NCBI GenBank assembly: GCA_017525235.1
Contig: JAFXTC010000057.1
Span: forward strand, 1-64,000
Reading direction: 5' to 3'
Length of the DNA stretch: 64,000 nt
Source of the DNA: Bacteroidaceae bacterium
Lineage (GTDB): Bacteria > Bacteroidota > Bacteroidia > Bacteroidales > Bacteroidaceae
Below are positions 44,362-53,839 of this stretch, in pieces. The translations under genes and the position numbers were made by a program. The notes under the pieces were generated by a model. That model was not told where the DNA came from. It was given only the letters and a program-made list of their open reading frames with translations, and searched no databases. Each line of letters opens with the position of its first letter. Within the stretch, counting starts at the first letter, position 1.

Positions 44362-44371
44362 AAAGTGAAAA

Positions 44372-45331
44372 ATGAAGATAGTAGTTTTAGACGGATATGC
44401 AGCTAATCCAGGTGATTTGTCCTGGGATGGCTTAAGGGAATTAGGCGAACTGACAGTCTATGAGCGGACTGCGCCTAATGAGGTGTTGGAGCGTGCCAAA
44501 GAAGCACAGGCGATAACTACTAATAAGGTGCTCATAACAGCGGAGCTGATGGATCAACTGCCAGAACTTCGCTATATAGGCGTTTTGGCAACAGGTTATA
44601 ATGTGGTGGATATACCTGCAGCCCGCAAGCGCGGCATTGTGGTAACCAACATTCCGGCATATAGCACCATGTCGGTCGCTCAGATGGTAATGGCTCATCT
44701 GCTGAACATCACCAATCGGGTAGCCTTACATAGTCAGGCGGTAACAGAAGGTAAATGGCAGATGTGCAAGGACTTTACCTTCACACTCACCCCGCAGATA
44801 GAGTTGGACGGTAAGACCTTTGGTATCGTCGGTTTGGGCAATACGGGTACAGCCACTGCCCGCATAGCGCAAAGCTTTGGTATGCGAGTGTTGGCGTACA
44901 GCAGTAAGAGCGCCTCGGTATTGTCAGGATTAGGAATTGAAAAGGCTGAGAGCTACGAACAACTTTTCCGTGAGGCAGATATTCTGAGTCTGCATTGTCC
45001 CTTAACAGAAGAAACGCATCATTTGGTGAATGATGAACGACTCTCGTTGATGAAGCCAACGGCAATCCTGATAAATACTGGCAGAGGCCCCTTGATAGAC
45101 GAAGCGGCATTAGCGGAAGCTTTGAATCAGGGTTATATCATGGCTGCAGGTGTAGATGTATTACAGGAGGAACCTCCACGTAAGGGCAGTCCACTTATAG
45201 GTGCCCGCAATTGTTTCATCACACCTCACATAGCATGGGCTACGCAAGCTGCCAGAGCACGCTTGATGAACATTGCCGTAGCAAACGTAAAAGCTTTCAT
45301 GGATGGGAAGCCACAGAATGTGGTATCGTGA
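44372..45331 (+). CDS. D-2-hydroxyacid dehydrogenase (glycerate/hydroxypyruvate reductase type)
   Basis: 319 residues. NAD site GIVGLGNTGTATARIAQSFGMRVLAYS, the catalytic Arg in INTGRGPLIDEAAL, Glu in DVLQEEPPR and the His in ITPHIAWAT are complete. It belongs to the PdxB/SerA/HprA superfamily and resembles NAD-dependent glycerate dehydrogenases in length and in the opening MKIVVLDGYAANPGDLSW. Its end overlaps the end of the convergent nuclease-helicase gene by 35 bases. It follows the methyltransferase gene after a 10-base gap and is probably co-transcribed. Confidence 0.92.
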   Translation: MKIVVLDGYAANPGDLSWDGLRELGELTVYERTAPNEVLERAKEAQAITTNKVLITAELMDQLPELRYIGVLATGYNVVDIPAARKRGIVVTNIPAYSTMSVAQMVMAHLLNITNRVALHSQAVTEGKWQMCKDFTFTLTPQIELDGKTFGIVGLGNTGTATARIAQSFGMRVLAYSSKSASVLSGLGIEKAESYEQLFREADILSLHCPLTEETHHLVNDERLSLMKPTAILINTGRGPLIDEAALAEALNQGYIMAAGVDVLQEEPPRKGSPLIGARNCFITPHIAWATQAARARLMNIAVANVKAFMDGKPQNVVS

Positions 45332-48300
45332 AATTGTGAACTGAAGAAATCATCTCCCTAAAAAGAGGATTGCTTTCAAGAATTGCCGGATTACCTATTA
45401 TAATAAGGTGTTCCTGTGCTCTTGTCATGGCTACATTGAACTTGCGATCAATAAGTTTCCCGTCTTCTACGAACGTGTTATTGGTAAGGAAGCGTAATTG
45501 ATAATGCTTTTGAATGGTAAAGCCGTAAATAATGTATCGTCGTTGACTTCCCTGATAACGCTCTACAGTATCTATGGTTATATCCATCAGTTCGGGAATG
45601 CCCAATCTCGCTATGGTATTGCGCACGGTGGCAATCTGGTTTCGATATGGCACGATGATGCCGATGGTATCTTGTGCGCAGAAGCAATCCTTTTTCAGTT
45701 TATAAATACGTTCCACCAAAGAGGCAATGATATCTGCTTCAGGCTGATTTACCTTATCGGATGGCGAATCTTTGGGAGACTTGCTGGGCACGAATATCAC
45801 TCTGTGGGTCTTCAGTTGGTTGGTAAGCGCATCTTCTGTTCCGCCTTCTTTGGGTAAGGCTGCAACTTGATGGGGTAGGGGAACCACCTGCAACTTGTCG
45901 TTGTAAAAGAGTCGGTTTGGTAAGTTCATAATCTCCTGGTGCATACGTCCCTGCCGTGTTAGCATATAGGTTACGGAAGGGTCATCGCCATAAAGATGAA
46001 GAAGCCGTTCGAAGAGTGAAAACCTACAATTGTACAAACCCATCTGATGAAGTAACGGGTCATTGACGGCAGACTCCTGTTCTGTCTGTTGCACGACAGC
46101 CGGAAGTTGCTTGTGGTCGCCAATCATCACAAACCGTTTTATTGCCGGCTCTGTCCCATGTTTAGCGCTGAGCAGACCGATGATGTGCGGCTCAAGAATC
46201 TGAGAAGCCTCGTCTATAATAGCCAACGAGAACTGTTTGTATTTGAAAATGGCCGGGGCACTATTCATTGCAGTAACGGTAGCCACAAAGACACGTGTCT
46301 GGCATACCAGTTCCTGCAACTGAGTCAAGGAGGAACACTTCTTTACCTGATTATCGAGGAGATAGGGCTGGTACTGAGGATGACAAGCCAATGCGTTGCC
46401 GATGCGCAGGAAAGGAATCCGGGCACCATGCAGTTTGCTGCAAATCTCATCGACCGCCCTATTCGTATAGGAGAGTAGCAGCACTTGGGTGTTTGGATGC
46501 TGCAACTCTTCCTGAAGGGTGTTGAGCATACCATAGGAAGTTTTTCCACTGCCGGGAGGACCGATAATCAGGAAAAGTTCGCGGGCCTGTCTGACACGTA
46601 GCGTAAGCTCATTGAACGACTCATATTCTCCCCTTAATGAAAGACTTTCATCTACCTTCGGACGACGGGCTGCCATAAGTAGCTCACGTCGTTCTGGTGG
46701 TGCAGAAAGAAAGGTATGCATACCTTTGTATAATGCCGTGTAGGAAGATTCGAAGAAGTCGTGCTCTACAGCCCAAAAGTAGTCTTTATGTCGTAAAAAG
46801 ACAAAGGCATCCACCTGAGTTTTACGCAGATTCAATGTGATAGTCTCTGGCGTAATACTGACAATGCTACAACGGAAAACCATCGTATTACAAGCATCGG
46901 GAATACTATTAGGCTCGTATGAATAGAGGATAACAATGTCTCCCGGGCGGAAGTTGCTCATATCGTTCTGCACTATTCCGTGAAAGCGCAGTATCACCTG
47001 TTCAACCTGTCCCTCTGTACCCTCTGCGGGTGATTCTAATCGCAACTGGTGGTAGATATTGCCTGCCGAGAGTTTCTCTTCCAAGCTGTCTATCCAAATA
47101 TTGGAGAAGCCGGAGTTTTCTTTCTGCTGATTGCCTAACTTGCTGAGCTGATGTTCCTTGGCGACGAAGGTGAGCATGCGGTAGTAGTATGCTTTCTCCG
47201 TAGGATTAGCCTGACGGATAGGTGCCAACAGCTTTTCTATCTTAGGACGTTGGAAATCTTTCCACAAACGATTCTGTACACCATTTTTGTTCAGTTGCTC
47301 AGGAGTAAGGGTGTCCAATATGTTAAAGCCGCCTTCTGCCAGACGGAACTGATGCCAGACCAATTGGTTGCGCAGCCGGAAAGCATGAAAAAGCAACTCT
47401 GGAGCAAAACCTAATCCTAATAGCGAATGGGGATATTTTGAGTAAAGCAGGAAGGCGTGCAACTGATGATTATTGAGTTCATATTGCTTGCGGTAGTTAT
47501 AGCGTAAAAGTGCCATGTATAACAATAGTTGCACATAATGGGCCCGTTGTGGTTTAGGTGTAGAGGGGTCGGCATCACTTGGGACAAAGGCACCACTGCC
47601 CGATTTCTGTTCTACTAACACGCGGAGGTCAAGCTGTAGCATATCCATACGTCCTTGCAATCCTAACATGGGTGAAAAGAAGGACGGTTCCACCATAACT
47701 TTCGTGGCATCGAAACTACCTATTTGTGCAGGAAGGTCGTGTTTAATGGCTTTTTGTATGTTTTGCAACTGAATCTGGGCATTGGCATGAAATTGCGCAT
47801 TGGGTGGGGTAGAAAGCAGACTGAGCGCATTCTGCTCAAAGAACTGTCGTGCAGAGTTGACGTATGTATGTTCTTCGGTCTGAGTATGAAGTGTCTCATC
47901 CAACAACTGCCCGGCTAAATTACCTAACATAATGGCTTCTGATTCGGCTGGAGGCTCTATCATGCGTAGCAAATAGACAAGTGGCGAATCGGAAAAGCTG
48001 TCCATGCATCGGGCTATCTGCGAGATGTCCACTAGATAATCTGGCTCTAGGATGACTAGTTCAGGAAAGAGCACCCCCTCCGTATTGACGCGCGGTCGGA
48101 TAAGGTGCAACTGTGTACCTGCTTTTAATAGAGGCGTAAGATACGACCAGTCGAAAGGATAGTTCTCGTTTTCTTGTGAGTAATTGACACGCACCTCGTC
48201 TACACCGTCAGTTTCTATTCTTCCCAAGATATAAACATCATCCCATCTGTCGACAATCATTCTAACACATTCGCCCAACAATAAGCGATTCGGACGACGA

Positions 48301-48719
48301 TGTCTGCGAACGGGAAAGAGTGCGGAAAGCGCGTCGGGAATGGGAATGTCATAGAGAAGCTTCACAAAGAGGCTAAGAGCCTGTACATCATCACGCAGCA
48401 TCTTTTGCTGTTCCACGGCAGGAAGTTCACCGTTTTTGAATCGGTTAAGTCTGACGCGCAAATCATTGACCATGCACGAGAGTCGTTTGGAAGCATTATG
48501 TTCCTTGAGAAGATAGTCCGTCTTAGCAAACGGACCTACCAGATGAACGGGCAGCCGTGAGGTGTGTTCATCCAATAGATGCAGGAACAAACGATTCAGA
48601 CGAACATAACTGTCGGCATCAGAATTCTGTTTTGTGAGAATTAACTTTATGTCGGCATAAATCTCTGCCGCTGTCTGAAGCTGATAGGGTAATATGTCGC
48701 TTTCTGCAACCTTTGTCAT
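45297..48719 (-). CDS. Dna2-like fused RecB/Cas4-type nuclease and SF1B helicase
   Basis: About 1140 residues from the Met at 48719 (MTKVAESDIL); the longer frame to 48770 overlaps the -7 box. A PD-(D/E)XK nuclease core lies at about 350-405: GRMDMLQLD (Asp359), VLVEQKSG (Glu370, Lys372) and QLLLYMALLRY. The helicase follows: Walker A IIGPPGSGKTS (from 719), LAIIDEASQILEP, MIGDHKQLPAVV, TVERYQGSQRRYIIYGF and VAMTRAQEHLIIIG, which is the UPF1/Dna2 SF1B set. I see no four-cysteine Fe-S cluster beside the nuclease, unlike eukaryotic Dna2. The likely role is processing of DNA ends or flaps, in repair or defence. Confidence 0.85.
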   Translation of the reverse strand: MTKVAESDILPYQLQTAAEIYADIKLILTKQNSDADSYVRLNRLFLHLLDEHTSRLPVHLVGPFAKTDYLLKEHNASKRLSCMVNDLRVRLNRFKNGELPAVEQQKMLRDDVQALSLFVKLLYDIPIPDALSALFPVRRHRRPNRLLLGECVRMIVDRWDDVYILGRIETDGVDEVRVNYSQENENYPFDWSYLTPLLKAGTQLHLIRPRVNTEGVLFPELVILEPDYLVDISQIARCMDSFSDSPLVYLLRMIEPPAESEAIMLGNLAGQLLDETLHTQTEEHTYVNSARQFFEQNALSLLSTPPNAQFHANAQIQLQNIQKAIKHDLPAQIGSFDATKVMVEPSFFSPMLGLQGRMDMLQLDLRVLVEQKSGSGAFVPSDADPSTPKPQRAHYVQLLLYMALLRYNYRKQYELNNHQLHAFLLYSKYPHSLLGLGFAPELLFHAFRLRNQLVWHQFRLAEGGFNILDTLTPEQLNKNGVQNRLWKDFQRPKIEKLLAPIRQANPTEKAYYYRMLTFVAKEHQLSKLGNQQKENSGFSNIWIDSLEEKLSAGNIYHQLRLESPAEGTEGQVEQVILRFHGIVQNDMSNFRPGDIVILYSYEPNSIPDACNTMVFRCSIVSITPETITLNLRKTQVDAFVFLRHKDYFWAVEHDFFESSYTALYKGMHTFLSAPPERRELLMAARRPKVDESLSLRGEYESFNELTLRVRQARELFLIIGPPGSGKTSYGMLNTLQEELQHPNTQVLLLSYTNRAVDEICSKLHGARIPFLRIGNALACHPQYQPYLLDNQVKKCSSLTQLQELVCQTRVFVATVTAMNSAPAIFKYKQFSLAIIDEASQILEPHIIGLLSAKHGTEPAIKRFVMIGDHKQLPAVVQQTEQESAVNDPLLHQMGLYNCRFSLFERLLHLYGDDPSVTYMLTRQGRMHQEIMNLPNRLFYNDKLQVVPLPHQVAALPKEGGTEDALTNQLKTHRVIFVPSKSPKDSPSDKVNQPEADIIASLVERIYKLKKDCFCAQDTIGIIVPYRNQIATVRNTIARLGIPELMDITIDTVERYQGSQRRYIIYGFTIQKHYQLRFLTNNTFVEDGKLIDRKFNVAMTRAQEHLIIIGNPAILESNPLFREMISSVHNFTIPHSVASHP

Positions 48720-48739
48720 GACAAACTCAATGAATTGTG

Positions 48740-48799
48740 CAAAAATAGCTGAAAAAAATGGGTTACACAAGAGTATGTAAAGAAAAAGTCTTATCTTTG
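48740..48799. promoter_or_regulatory. Divergent promoter boxes between helicase and kinase genes
   Basis: On minus, TATTTTTG at 48740-48747 serves the nuclease-helicase gene (ATG 21 bases downstream). On plus, TATCTTTG at 48792-48799 serves the gene at 48832. Neither has a perfect TTTG at -33. Confidence 0.65.
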
Positions 48800-48831
48800 C
48801 CTAAACAAATACTATAAAAAACTGCTTTATT

Positions 48832-49932
48832 ATGAACGAACTAAACAACATTGTTTCAAAATTTGCCATACGTGGTACTGTGAATGAAATCAAGCCTTTG
48901 GGCGAAGGTCTTATCAATGATACCTATAAGGTGCTGACAGCTGAGGCAGATCAGCCTGATTATGTGCTGCAACGTGTGAACCATATTGTCTTCCCCGATG
49001 TAGACATGGTAATGCGTAACATTGCCGCCGTTACAGGGCATATCCGCAAGAAACTGGAAGAAAAGGGCGAGAAGGATATCGATCGCAAAGTGCTGACATT
49101 CATCCCCTTAAAAGAAGACAACACAAAGCTTTATGCCTTGGTAGACGGGAAATATTGGCGCATCATGGTTTTCATACCCGATGCTATTACCAAGCAGGCT
49201 GTGAATCCTGAGAGTAGCCGTGCTGCTGGTAAGGCTTTTGGTAACTTCCAGGCAATGCTGGCCGACATACCGGTTCAGTTAGGTGAAACCATAAAGGATT
49301 TCCATAACATGGAGTTCCGTCTGCAACAACTGCGCGAAGTGGTGAAGGCAGATCCTGTAGGTCGTGTGAGTGAACCTCAGGTTCAGGAAATGTTGCAACA
49401 GATAGATGCCCGTGCAGAGGAAATGTGCAAGGCAGAACGTATGGGACGTGAAGGAACGTTACCCAAGCGTGTTTGCCATTGTGATACCAAAGTGAATAAC
49501 ATGATGTTCGATAAGAACGACAATGTGCTTTGCGTTATTGACTTGGACACTGTTATGCCAAACTTTATCTTCTCTGACTATGGAGACTTCCTGCGTACAG
49601 GTGCCAACGTGGTAGCAGAGGACTGCCCGGATATGGATAAGGTGCAGTTTAATGTAGAGATATTCAAGGCTTTCACAGAAGGTTATCTGAGTAGTGCAGC
49701 ATCATTCCTTACGCGCGTTGAGATAGAAAACCTTCCTTATGCTGTAAAGCTCTTCCCCTACATGCAGTGCGTCCGTTTCCTGTGGGATTACCTGAGCGGT
49801 GATAAATACTGGAAGTGCCAATATCCCGAACACAACTTCGTACGTGCTAACAACCAGTTACACCTGCTTTTGAGTATTGAAAAGCACGAGAATGAGATGA
49901 ACGACTTCATTAAGAAGTGCCTCTGCCGTTAA
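48832..49932 (+). CDS. Aminoglycoside-phosphotransferase-fold sugar kinase (NahK-like)
   Basis: 366 residues. The choline/aminoglycoside kinase fold is shown by ILGEG-type KPLGEGLINDTYKV, YVLQRVN, the catalytic loop RVCHCDTKVNNMMF and the metal Asp in CVIDLDTVMPN. Proteins of this group in Bacteroidales are often labelled mucin desulfatase, but the fold is that of N-acetylhexosamine 1-kinase. Probable role is phosphorylation of a sugar at C1. Its stop shares the four bases TTAA (49929-49932) with the stop of the convergent GH43 gene. The precise substrate is uncertain. Confidence 0.82.
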   Translation: MNELNNIVSKFAIRGTVNEIKPLGEGLINDTYKVLTAEADQPDYVLQRVNHIVFPDVDMVMRNIAAVTGHIRKKLEEKGEKDIDRKVLTFIPLKEDNTKLYALVDGKYWRIMVFIPDAITKQAVNPESSRAAGKAFGNFQAMLADIPVQLGETIKDFHNMEFRLQQLREVVKADPVGRVSEPQVQEMLQQIDARAEEMCKAERMGREGTLPKRVCHCDTKVNNMMFDKNDNVLCVIDLDTVMPNFIFSDYGDFLRTGANVVAEDCPDMDKVQFNVEIFKAFTEGYLSSAASFLTRVEIENLPYAVKLFPYMQCVRFLWDYLSGDKYWKCQYPEHNFVRANNQLHLLLSIEKHENEMNDFIKKCLCR

Positions 49933-51461
49933 TCCTTGCGAAAGTGGAACCAGTCAACATCAACCCATCCTCCACTTTGCTTGGTAGCATAGTTGAAGAT
50001 GGCAAAACGGTTGCCTACAAAGTGTTCCAGATTGAAGACCATGTGGAAGCTGTTACCTAACGGCTTCCACTCTTTTTCATCCAGAGAATAGAAGAACGTT
50101 GCATTATCTGTTGTGAAGTCAGCTGAGACACGCAGATAGACAACGTCTGAATTACAGGCAACACGTGCTTTCTCCGCTGTGCGGTCGGTCATAAGCAAAT
50201 AGCGCTGTCCGTTTTCAACAGTGACCTCAATAGTTCCTGGTTGTGAGCAATAAGTTGAGAGACCGGCATGATCGCCTTCCTTCATCTGACTAACGTCGAC
50301 ACGTATGCTAGCTTCGGATTTCGGTCCGTAGGTTCTTTGTGTAAGGGTGTTACGTGCCTCAAAGATATTGTTAACTACCTTACCTGTTTTCAGGCGGAGG
50401 AAACCTTTGCGTTCAGTGAGTGACCACAGACTATTGTCTGGATTGTGGTTCCATTCCCAGACAACATCCAGTTTAGCTTTCTTGAATTCGTCGCTATCCG
50501 TAATGCGCTCATTGCATTTCTTGCCGCCGCCCGGCATATTCAGCACCTTACCTATTTTGCCGTTCTCGTCGCCCAACATAGGCCAACCGTCTTTCCACTG
50601 CATAGGCATCAGATAGGGTATTCGACCGACAGCATCGTGGTCTTGCATCATCATGCTCCACCATTCGCCGTTGGGTGTATCAATGAAGAATCCCTGAGCC
50701 ACACCGCGTCCGCGTATACCAGCATCGTCAGAGAGAATTACTTTCATGTTATTGGCATAGTCGCCATCAATCTTATCGGCACGGAAGCAAACCTGCGTAC
50801 GGATGCCGCCTTGGGGCCACCAAATGCAGGTAAGATAGTATTTGCCGTCGTGCTTGTAGACGTGAGAACCTTCGAGCAACCCTTTGGGTTCCCCATGTAT
50901 TACCTCACACTTTACACCGTCTTCCTTGAATCCCGGGCGGAAGTCAGGATAAAATTCCCGTAACTGTATATGCGAGCCGTTGAAGAAGAGGAAAGGACGG
51001 TCGTCATCATCAATAAAGAAAGCTGCATCATGGTAGTATGTGTCGCTTTGCCAAATAATCTCCCACTTCTTACGTGGGTCGGAGGTACTGTATAAAAACG
51101 ACCTTGAACCAGTTCCAAAGAAGCAGTAGAACTTACCCTTGTGATATTTCAGCGATGCCGCCCACTGTCCACGACCATATACGTTGCCACCTTCCAGATT
51201 ATTCTTAGGACTGTCGTTTAACGTATCGAAAATATAGTTTACCGTCTCCCAATGAACAAGGTCTTTGGAATGCATGATGGGTGCTCCAGGTGAGAAGTGC
51301 ATGGTAGTGGATACCATCCAATAATCGTTACCTACGCGAACTGCGTCCATGTCAGGCACATCAGACCAAATAACAGGGTTTGAGAACGTTATCTGCGCAA
51401 AGGATGTATTTGCAAAGACAAAGAATCCAATAAAAAGAAGATGTTTGGTAAAAGCTTTCAT
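49929..51461 (-). CDS. Secreted GH43 glycosidase with beta-sandwich domain
   Basis: 510 residues, signal peptide (LLFIGFFVFANTSFA-Q). The GH43 propeller (about 23-320) has NPVIWSDVPDMDAVRVGNDYWMVSTTM (base Asp), DAAFFIDDDDRPFLFFNG and the acid Glu in LLEGSHVYKHDGKYYLT. A C-terminal beta-sandwich (about 335-508; WEWNHNPDNSLWSLTERKGFLRL onward) is the accessory domain seen in beta-xylosidase/arabinofuranosidase members. It should remove xylose or arabinose units outside the inner membrane. No sorting tail. Convergent with the kinase gene. Confidence 0.92.
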   Translation of the reverse strand: MKAFTKHLLFIGFFVFANTSFAQITFSNPVIWSDVPDMDAVRVGNDYWMVSTTMHFSPGAPIMHSKDLVHWETVNYIFDTLNDSPKNNLEGGNVYGRGQWAASLKYHKGKFYCFFGTGSRSFLYSTSDPRKKWEIIWQSDTYYHDAAFFIDDDDRPFLFFNGSHIQLREFYPDFRPGFKEDGVKCEVIHGEPKGLLEGSHVYKHDGKYYLTCIWWPQGGIRTQVCFRADKIDGDYANNMKVILSDDAGIRGRGVAQGFFIDTPNGEWWSMMMQDHDAVGRIPYLMPMQWKDGWPMLGDENGKIGKVLNMPGGGKKCNERITDSDEFKKAKLDVVWEWNHNPDNSLWSLTERKGFLRLKTGKVVNNIFEARNTLTQRTYGPKSEASIRVDVSQMKEGDHAGLSTYCSQPGTIEVTVENGQRYLLMTDRTAEKARVACNSDVVYLRVSADFTTDNATFFYSLDEKEWKPLGNSFHMVFNLEHFVGNRFAIFNYATKQSGGWVDVDWFHFRKD

Positions 51462-51510
51462 ATATTATGGTATTAATCCAAGATAATGCCCGTCACTATA
51501 AATCTTATAT

Positions 51511-52176
51511 TTACTTCCAGTCGGGAATGTCAGAAGCGTCCTCATAAATACCGACAACGTTTACGAGGAATAACAATGTGCTATAGGCAGGAATAGCACT
51601 GGAAGATTCTCCCTTGTATGCCAACTGATGAGGAATATAAATATACCATTCATCTCCCTCTACCATCTGCTGCAATGCTGTCTGGAAACCCTCTGTGGCA
51701 CCTGCCACATACATTTGGATAGGTGCCGCTGTAGCAGGATTAAAATCTCCCAAATATGTTTGGCTAAAAACAAGATACTTCGTTACTTTGGTAGTATTAT
51801 CTTCTGATACATATTCAGAGGGCATAAGCCAGCCACGATAGTGAAGTAGAACGTAATCTGTATAGTTTGCAGGCTGTGTGCCACTACCTTTTTTGTTAAT
51901 CTTACAGACAATGCTGTCGGTTAGTGGCCCTTGAAAATCAGCACTACGCTGCAAGCTCTTGAACATTCGCCACTGACAGTTTTCCTCCCATTCATCGCCA
52001 TACTGAGCTTTCGCTTCAGCAATAGCGGTACGGGCAGAATCAGCTACCATTGCAAACCACAAGGAGTTTCTACTTTCCCAACTATAATAGGGATTCCACT
52101 CGTTGCTCTGCTCTGAGCAAGAGACAAGACTAGCTAGACAAACTAATCCAATCAGTAAAACAAAATTTCCTTTCAT
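51511..52176 (-). CDS. FKBP-type peptidyl-prolyl isomerase lipoprotein
   Basis: 221 residues with lipobox SLVSC (Cys20). The FKBP domain (about 95-213) shows YTDYVLLHYRGWLM, VFSQTY, TEGFQTALQQMVEGDEWYIYIPHQLAYKG and YSTLLFLVNVVGIYE. It acts as an envelope folding helper attached to a membrane. The residues before the domain contain a helical AEAKAQYGDEWEENCQWRMF segment. The stop of the glycyl-tRNA synthetase gene and this ATG share one base (TAATG), so the two are coupled. Confidence 0.92.
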   Translation of the reverse strand: MKGNFVLLIGLVCLASLVSCSEQSNEWNPYYSWESRNSLWFAMVADSARTAIAEAKAQYGDEWEENCQWRMFKSLQRSADFQGPLTDSIVCKINKKGSGTQPANYTDYVLLHYRGWLMPSEYVSEDNTTKVTKYLVFSQTYLGDFNPATAAPIQMYVAGATEGFQTALQQMVEGDEWYIYIPHQLAYKGESSSAIPAYSTLLFLVNVVGIYEDASDIPDWK

Positions 52177-53729
52177 TAAAGCAATTTTTTCAGCAAACTG
52201 GTAATGCTGACTTTGTCTTCGATAATATTGCGCAAATCACTGATAGCAACACGTCGTTGTTCCATGGTGTCACGGTCACGCAACGTAACAGTATTGTCCT
52301 CAAGGGTTTGCTGGTCAACTGTTACGCAGTAGGGGCAACCGATGGCATCCATACGACGATAACGCTTACCTATCTGGTCTTTTTCCTCATACTTGCAATT
52401 GAAATGGAAACGCAAGTCATTAATAATCTCCTGAGCCTTTTCTGGCATACCATCCTTCTTGGTCAGTGGGAACACTGCCAATTTAACAGGAGCCAAAGCT
52501 GCGGGCAAGTGAAGAACAGTACGCGTCTGTCCGTCGGGCAACTGTTGTTCCTCATAGCTGTGACACATAATAGAGAGGAACATACGGTCTACACCGATAG
52601 ATGTCTCTATAACGTATGGTGTGTAGCTCTCGTTTGTATCGGGATCGAAGTATTCAATCTTCTTGCCGCTGTACTTGGCATGCTGTGAGAGGTCGAAGTT
52701 CGTACGTGAGTGAATACCTTCAACCTCCTTGAAACCGAAGGGCATGTGGAATTCAATATCAGTTGCTGCATTGGCATAGTGAGCCAACTTGTCATGATCG
52801 TGGAAGCGATAGTTCTCAGCGCCAAAGCCAAGGTTCTGGTGCCACTTCATACGTGTCTCCTTCCATTTGGCAAACCAGTCCAGTTCGGTACCGGGCTTGA
52901 TAAAGAACTGCATCTCCATCTGCTCGAACTCACGCATACGGAAAATAAACTGTCGTGCAACAATCTCGTTACGGAATGCTTTGCCAATCTGGGCGATACC
53001 GAAGGGGAGCTTCATACGCCCCGTCTTCTGTACGTTCAGATAGTTAACAAAGATGCCCTGTGCAGTCTCGGGACGCAGATAGATGGTTGACGCACCATCG
53101 GCTGTGCTTCCCATCTCGGTTTTGAACATCAGGTTGAACTGGCGAACATCTGTCCAGTTGCGTGTTCCGCTGATAGGGCAGACAATACCTTCGTCAAGGA
53201 TGATCTGCTTCATACCATCCAGGTCGATACCGCCCTCGGCATTCATCACCTCCTGATAACGTTTGTGCAAGGCATCAAACTTCTCCTGATTCTCCAAAAC
53301 ACGTGCATTGGTAGCGCGGAACTGTGCTTCGTCAAAAGCATCGCCAAACTTCTTCTTTGCTTTTTCAATCTCCTTCTGGATCTTATCCTCATATTTTGCC
53401 AATTGCTCCTCAATGAGAACATCTGCGCGATAGCGCTTCTTAGAGTCGCGATTGTCAATGAGGGGATCATTGAAAGCATCAACATGACCTGATGCTTTCC
53501 ATGTGGTGGGATGCATAAAGATGGCGGCATCTATACCTACAATATTTTCGTGCAGCAGCACCATGCTCTGCCACCAGTATTGCTTGATGTTATTCTTCAA
53601 TTCTACGCCGTTCTGGCCGTAATCATAGACAGCGCCTAAGCCGTCATATATATCGCTACTGGGGAATACAAAACCATATTCTTTACAATGAGAGACTATC
53701 TTCTTAAATACATCTTCTTGTTGTGCCAT
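52176..53729 (-). CDS. glyS: Glycine-tRNA ligase, alpha2 type
   Basis: 517 residues, class II synthetase of the dimeric eukaryote/archaea-like kind. Motifs are GLGAVYDYGQNGVELKNNIKQYWW, FKTEMG, YLRPETAQGIFVNYLNV, QIGKAFRNEI, ETSIGVDRMFLSIM and the anticodon-binding end KLAVFPLTKKDGMPEKA...RYRRMDAIGCPYCVTVD. Charges tRNA-Gly in the cytoplasm. It has its own promoter directly after a terminator and leads the two-gene transcript with the FKBP lipoprotein. Confidence 0.97.
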   Translation of the reverse strand: MAQQEDVFKKIVSHCKEYGFVFPSSDIYDGLGAVYDYGQNGVELKNNIKQYWWQSMVLLHENIVGIDAAIFMHPTTWKASGHVDAFNDPLIDNRDSKKRYRADVLIEEQLAKYEDKIQKEIEKAKKKFGDAFDEAQFRATNARVLENQEKFDALHKRYQEVMNAEGGIDLDGMKQIILDEGIVCPISGTRNWTDVRQFNLMFKTEMGSTADGASTIYLRPETAQGIFVNYLNVQKTGRMKLPFGIAQIGKAFRNEIVARQFIFRMREFEQMEMQFFIKPGTELDWFAKWKETRMKWHQNLGFGAENYRFHDHDKLAHYANAATDIEFHMPFGFKEVEGIHSRTNFDLSQHAKYSGKKIEYFDPDTNESYTPYVIETSIGVDRMFLSIMCHSYEEQQLPDGQTRTVLHLPAALAPVKLAVFPLTKKDGMPEKAQEIINDLRFHFNCKYEEKDQIGKRYRRMDAIGCPYCVTVDQQTLEDNTVTLRDRDTMEQRRVAISDLRNIIEDKVSITSLLKKLL

Positions 53730-53766
53730 AATAATAAAATCCTTTGTTTATTTTCATATTTGGATG

Positions 53767-53812
53767 CAAAGTTATAAATAAATCCCGAGATATAGCGTCA
53801 TACCTCGGGATT
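53767..53812 (-). promoter_or_regulatory. Back-to-back terminator and promoter before the glycyl-tRNA synthetase gene
   Basis: On minus, AATCCCGAG/CTCGGGATT (53781-53812, 9-bp stem, 14-base loop) followed by TATTTATAA ends the transcript from the L7/L12-like gene. The -7 box TAACTTTG (53767-53774) begins only six bases after the hairpin and serves the synthetase gene. Confidence 0.75.
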
Positions 53813-53839
53813 TTATACTTAATTAGCAGTATTTTGTAA

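Noticed and set aside
48832-49932. Mucin desulfatase
   Set aside because: The name is used for this family in databases, but the motifs are those of a phosphotransferase fold, with no sulfatase signature.
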